A stretch of DNA of 64,000 nucleotides. Source: Prorocentrum cordatum. Taxonomy: Eukaryota; Sar; Dinophyceae; Prorocentrales; Prorocentraceae. This document shows positions 60,419 to 64,000 of the stretch, piece by piece. Below the pieces are notes generated by a model. It made no database searches, was not told the DNA's origin, and saw only the letters and a list, made by a program, of their open reading frames with translations. The stretch spans positions 262,501-326,500 of the forward strand of contig CAUYUJ010014345.1 in assembly GCA_963575745.1 (NCBI GenBank). Direction: 5' to 3'. The first letter of the stretch is position 1. The number at the start of each line of letters is the position of its first letter. Made by a program: the position numbers and the translations under genes.

Positions 60419-63400
60419 CTACCGGCGAGTTTCCTCGCTGCTAAAGCGCACCTGCCCGCGGGTTTCCCCGCTGGCTCGGGAGGCAGGGCCGTCCTGAGAC
60501 GACCTGCCCGCCCTATACGGCGTATGTTTCTTCAGCTCGTGCTTGAAGGATTGCTGGCCGGCCATTACTTGTAGGAGCAACGCGCGGTCAATGCTACCTT
60601 TGGTATGACCATCGGCAGTCATATCCCGCGTGTCACACCATTGGACGCTTTCCACGATTCCACGTTCCATCATCTGGCGAATCCAGCTGATGTGCCCAAG
60701 CAGAGTACACTCTGTGGGCTTCTTCAGATCCTTGCTAGACAAAGATTTGAAGACAGACTCGGCATCAATAGTCAGAGTGACTTTGATACATAGACCACCC
60801 ATTTCCAATATGTTCTTCAACTGTGTGGGGGTCAATGGTCCCGAGTGTAGCTCGTGGAGCGTTACAATGGTCGGGTAGCAGTCTTCCAAGTTGTGGGCTG
60901 CTGCCAGTGTTTCCGCAGAGTAGCTCGAACGCACTTGCAGTCGATGAGACTTGCAGTATGCGTCCACCAGGTGCACGACGGGTTTCCCCGCTTGCGTGTG
61001 GCCACGCCTCAGCAGGTTAGCCCCGCGGATACCATAGCCTTTGACTTCGTCGTCTTCATCTCCGTTGAGACGACGATAGCCAGAATCGCTATGCAGGTCG
61101 ACTTCTCCTGTTGGAGTCATAGCATGATACACGATCTTCTTCGGACCTGCCTGCAATTTTCTGGTAACCGCGTTTAGTCGTCGTACCTGGATGTTTGTCG
61201 GTTCTTGGATACGTTGTAGTGAGACAACATAGACCATTAGCCATACCTGCGTGATCAACGCATAGGCTAGAGCGCCACGAAGACTGACGAACATATCAGA
61301 AATTGTCTTCGTCGCCTTGCTTTCAGGATCAGCTCCTGTGAGTTCTGGATGTGTGATAGGACGAAGCTGTTTGATGTATTCGTCCTGGTCGAGAGTGACG
61401 CTCCCATCATCGGTCTTGTTGTACCGAACAGCACAGTTCGTGTATGTGTGCTTGTTCAGTTTGCACTTCCCAAACGTATCTTCAACACACTTGACATACT
61501 TGTCGATAGCCTCTTCCTTCCCAGTCATATTGATGTCATCAACGTGCTTGGCTGTCAAGAGGTTTGGGCTCATCTCGAACTCTTCGTCGTATGAAGTAGG
61601 TTGTAGCCCAAAGCTCCTAGTGATGGACCTGAGTTTCAGCGAGAATGCCCTGGGAGCATCCTTCGTGCCCGTCCCCGGTTTCAGACACCGGAGACAATGC
61701 TTTGATTCGTCATATGACTCAAAGCCTGGCAGTGTGCGAAGGACAGCTGCTGACCCAGGTGGTAGTGTGAAACACACCACACGTTCTTTCTCGCCCGTTG
61801 CCGCGGCGAGCTCGCCATAGGTCAGTCCCTTCAAGAAAGCCATGTTGATGTCCAGGGAAGCGATGATCCAAGCTTTGTTGCATGCAGCAGAACTTGCGAG
61901 CAGTCTCTGGCTTGACCTCCTTGCCGTGCCAGAGAAGGTTTCGACATCAAAGGCTTCGAGGTCCATGAAGCCACGGAGTACCAAGCGTAACCGGATCGTC
62001 CTTTCCATTTCGCCCTTTTCGTTCTTGACAAACTTCCATTTGTATACGTAGCGTGACGTCATGATGTTAGACGCCTTGCTTAAGTCAGTCATCTGGAAGC
62101 ATTTGTTGTCAAGCCAAGTCTTCAGTTCTGTGTAGAGGGCTTTGGAAACTTTGACCGGATTTGCTTGGATGTCGGCCTTCGTGAGTAGATCGTCTTCCTT
62201 GACGACCACGGCACGTTTGGAGGCAGCGCTAACGTATACTCGCATAGTTGTGACGCTGCTGTCATCCAACAGTCGGTGTTGCTGCTCGGACAGGACGACT
62301 TTGGACATGTCTGCAGTGAAGCAGAGCTCGATATACTTCCCGTGCTCATCGGAGTCCAGATCATATTTGCTATCCGGTTCCGTGGAGCATAAAGGAACGT
62401 AGTAAGAAGTGTCCATGTCGTATCCTGGCGGGTGACCCCGCTCCGGCAAGTGGCCTTGCACGTCTTCACAGGTCGTAGAGACTAACACACACTGTGTGTC
62501 TGTCATGTATGTAGGAACTGTATGCATGACTTCCTCTGTGTCAGCTTCAAGGAGTGTTCTGTCATCCATCAGTTCAGCATACCACGACTTCAAGACAAAA
62601 GCATCCAGATCTTCTTCTGTCTCCTCTATGATGGTCGGGAGTCGACCATCGTTGTCCGTAGGAGGCTCCTCAGGAGCAGCTGCTGGAGGTGATTCGCTCG
62701 GTGGTGGACCGTCAGCGAGTTCCTCAAACTTAGTGAGGTCTTGGTCAAACCCAGCAGAAGGCTTCCTGGATTTAAGACACTGGATGATGCGTGAGTGTGT
62801 GGATCCTGTGATGTCATAGATGTTCAAGGCAGTGCCATCAGCTTCATAGTAATGAAACCCAGGGGTCACATCGTTATCATAGTGCACTAGTGTACAGCTG
62901 TCTGCATAGGGTGCGGCAGGCAGCTTCGTCAGGCTCTTGGCGAGTCGTACAGCAACAACGTTTTCAATACGAAAGTAGTTGCGTATGAGGTACTGAAGAG
63001 CCAAGTGCACCTTAGGTGAAAGTCGGCTCGCAGCAGTCATCTGCAGCCGACCCTGTTTCGTTGGTAGATATCCGAAAGTCATGGCGGGTTTCCCCGCTGG
63101 CAGACCGGCAATAAAGGCCAATACTGTTCGAAGGGCCGTATTGTCCGATCCTATCTCGCGGACCATAAGTGCTTCGATGTACAGTGTGTGTCGTGTGTCA
63201 GGATACTGTACTCGTACTTCGCGATTGCCGACCTTCACGATGACCTGGCCTCGGTCAGGTTCGTTGCGGATGACCGGGTATGGACCACTCCATCCACCCC
63301 AGTCGTCTTTCGTGGTGGTCGGGCGATGATAGTCCACGAGATCTCCCTCTTTATAGTGAAATTCACCCGTAGCAGTAGTCTTTGTACGGAGAGCCCTGTT

Positions 63401-64000
63401 CGTCTTGGCAACCGCAGTGGCCTGCGTGATTGCCTCCAGACTAACCCTCCTGATTGTTTCCTCCCTTGAGTGATCTGATGATTCAGTGGGCTGATCATGA
63501 TCCAAGACAGGGAAATCAGGAAGCATAGCTGGCTGTCTACCATACAGCGCATTGTACGGAGACACTTCATTGTAGAAGGTAAATGCGTTGCTGGCAAACA
63601 AGGCTTCATGTAAGAGACGAGTGAAATTGAGAGGGATATTTAATCTATTCAATTCTTCTCCCATCACGTGTAGGAGGTGTCGCAGGATGCCGTTCCTAGC
63701 TTCGATAGTTGTAGCGTGTTGGCCACGCGCTCGAATACGAAGCTCTGTTCCCTTAGCCTTAAGGATGGCCTTTGCCGTATCATTATTCAGTGCTCCTTCC
63801 CCATCGGAGTATAAGATTTTAGCAGGGCCATGCTGCATCCAAGTCGTATGATAGGCATCGAGAACAGTATGCATAGCTTTATCAGGAATCTCTGTGCCAG
63901 CTGCCCAGCGAATACAACGGTCGATGATGTGAAAAACAATATGTTCCTGTTTATAAAAGAAGAGATCACATTCGACTTCCTCGTTGAAACGTCCTGGCAG
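60419..64000 (-). CDS. pol: Ty1/copia-type retrotransposon polyprotein (integrase, RT, RNase H), 5' part cut by the window
   Basis: Open for 1193 codons from the window edge to TAG at 60419; ATG at 63874 is internal. At the edge FNEEVECDLFFYKQEHIVFH is the integrase core with the first Asp; KILYSDGEGALNN holds the second Asp and ATTIEARNGILRHLL the Glu. Then come a GKxxV-like chromatin region, acidic linkers, RT (YVYKWKFVKNEKGEMERTIR; IASLDINMAFLKGL with motif A Asp; LTAKHVDDINMTG, motif C) and RNase H (VDLHSDSGYRRL; SSYSAETLAAAHNLEDC; VTLTIDAESVFKSL; ADGHTKG). Order Int-RT-RNase H defines copia, not gypsy. No stop or frameshift: potentially active. Gag and protease lie outside. Confidence 0.93.
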   Translation of the reverse strand: MPGRFNEEVECDLFFYKQEHIVFHIIDRCIRWAAGTEIPDKAMHTVLDAYHTTWMQHGPAKILYSDGEGALNNDTAKAILKAKGTELRIRARGQHATTIEARNGILRHLLHVMGEELNRLNIPLNFTRLLHEALFASNAFTFYNEVSPYNALYGRQPAMLPDFPVLDHDQPTESSDHSREETIRRVSLEAITQATAVAKTNRALRTKTTATGEFHYKEGDLVDYHRPTTTKDDWGGWSGPYPVIRNEPDRGQVIVKVGNREVRVQYPDTRHTLYIEALMVREIGSDNTALRTVLAFIAGLPAGKPAMTFGYLPTKQGRLQMTAASRLSPKVHLALQYLIRNYFRIENVVAVRLAKSLTKLPAAPYADSCTLVHYDNDVTPGFHYYEADGTALNIYDITGSTHSRIIQCLKSRKPSAGFDQDLTKFEELADGPPPSESPPAAAPEEPPTDNDGRLPTIIEETEEDLDAFVLKSWYAELMDDRTLLEADTEEVMHTVPTYMTDTQCVLVSTTCEDVQGHLPERGHPPGYDMDTSYYVPLCSTEPDSKYDLDSDEHGKYIELCFTADMSKVVLSEQQHRLLDDSSVTTMRVYVSAASKRAVVVKEDDLLTKADIQANPVKVSKALYTELKTWLDNKCFQMTDLSKASNIMTSRYVYKWKFVKNEKGEMERTIRLRLVLRGFMDLEAFDVETFSGTARRSSQRLLASSAACNKAWIIASLDINMAFLKGLTYGELAAATGEKERVVCFTLPPGSAAVLRTLPGFESYDESKHCLRCLKPGTGTKDAPRAFSLKLRSITRSFGLQPTSYDEEFEMSPNLLTAKHVDDINMTGKEEAIDKYVKCVEDTFGKCKLNKHTYTNCAVRYNKTDDGSVTLDQDEYIKQLRPITHPELTGADPESKATKTISDMFVSLRGALAYALITQVWLMVYVVSLQRIQEPTNIQVRRLNAVTRKLQAGPKKIVYHAMTPTGEVDLHSDSGYRRLNGDEDDEVKGYGIRGANLLRRGHTQAGKPVVHLVDAYCKSHRLQVRSSYSAETLAAAHNLEDCYPTIVTLHELHSGPLTPTQLKNILEMGGLCIKVTLTIDAESVFKSLSSKDLKKPTECTLLGHISWIRQMMERGIVESVQWCDTRDMTADGHTKGSIDRALLLQVMAGQQSFKHELKKHTPYRAGRSSQDGPASRASGETRGQVRFSSEETRR

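Overview
The window reads as nuclear DNA of a dinoflagellate. The strongest evidence is three copies of the dinoflagellate spliced-leader (SL) sequence, core CCATTTTGGCTCAAG. Two sit at the 5' ends of non-LTR retrotransposons and one at the 5' end of a retroposed gene. High GC, very long (GGA)n/(TCC)n microsatellites, LINE proteins with an N-terminal zinc ribbon or C-terminal C2H2 fingers, and ankyrin exons separated by repeat-filled introns all fit. I cannot name the genus; a repeat-rich free-living species such as Prorocentrum is a guess.

Layout: 1-3540, LINE element A (minus, runs off the left edge). 3541-6340, microsatellites and short repeats. 6340-10735, a ~140-bp satellite, then a second array to 12355. 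12.4-20.8 kb, duplicated microsatellite blocks and several small inverted-repeat elements. 20.8-21.0 kb, a possible exon. 21.1-26.0 kb, LINE element B. 26-31 kb, microsatellites, small elements and weak coding islands. 31-35.9 kb, LINE element C. 36.3-43.2 kb, LINE element D, which has RNase H. 43.3-46.7 kb, an ~88-bp tandem array. 46.7-52.4 kb, a dense nest of MITE-like elements around two ankyrin exons (minus). 52.5-57.7 kb, satellites with an 11-bp period and a 75-bp higher-order array. 57.7-59.5 kb, a full-length retrogene. 60.0-64.0 kb, a Ty1/copia polyprotein (minus, runs off the right edge).

Most of the window is mobile or repetitive DNA. The only complete intact gene is the 448-codon retrogene at 58023-59369. 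It carries an SL at its 5' end, a poly(A) tract at its 3' end and a perfect 16-bp target-site duplication, and it interrupts a repeat whose uninterrupted paralogue is present 4 kb away. Directly behind its intact SL are two 15-nt, progressively decayed SL relics, which record at least two earlier rounds of transcription, trans-splicing and re-insertion. All four LINEs, both ankyrin exons, the retrogene and the copia element read on the minus strand. The LINEs are eroded by stops and frameshifts, and several frame changes coincide with long homopolymer runs. The copia frame is open from its stop to the window edge.
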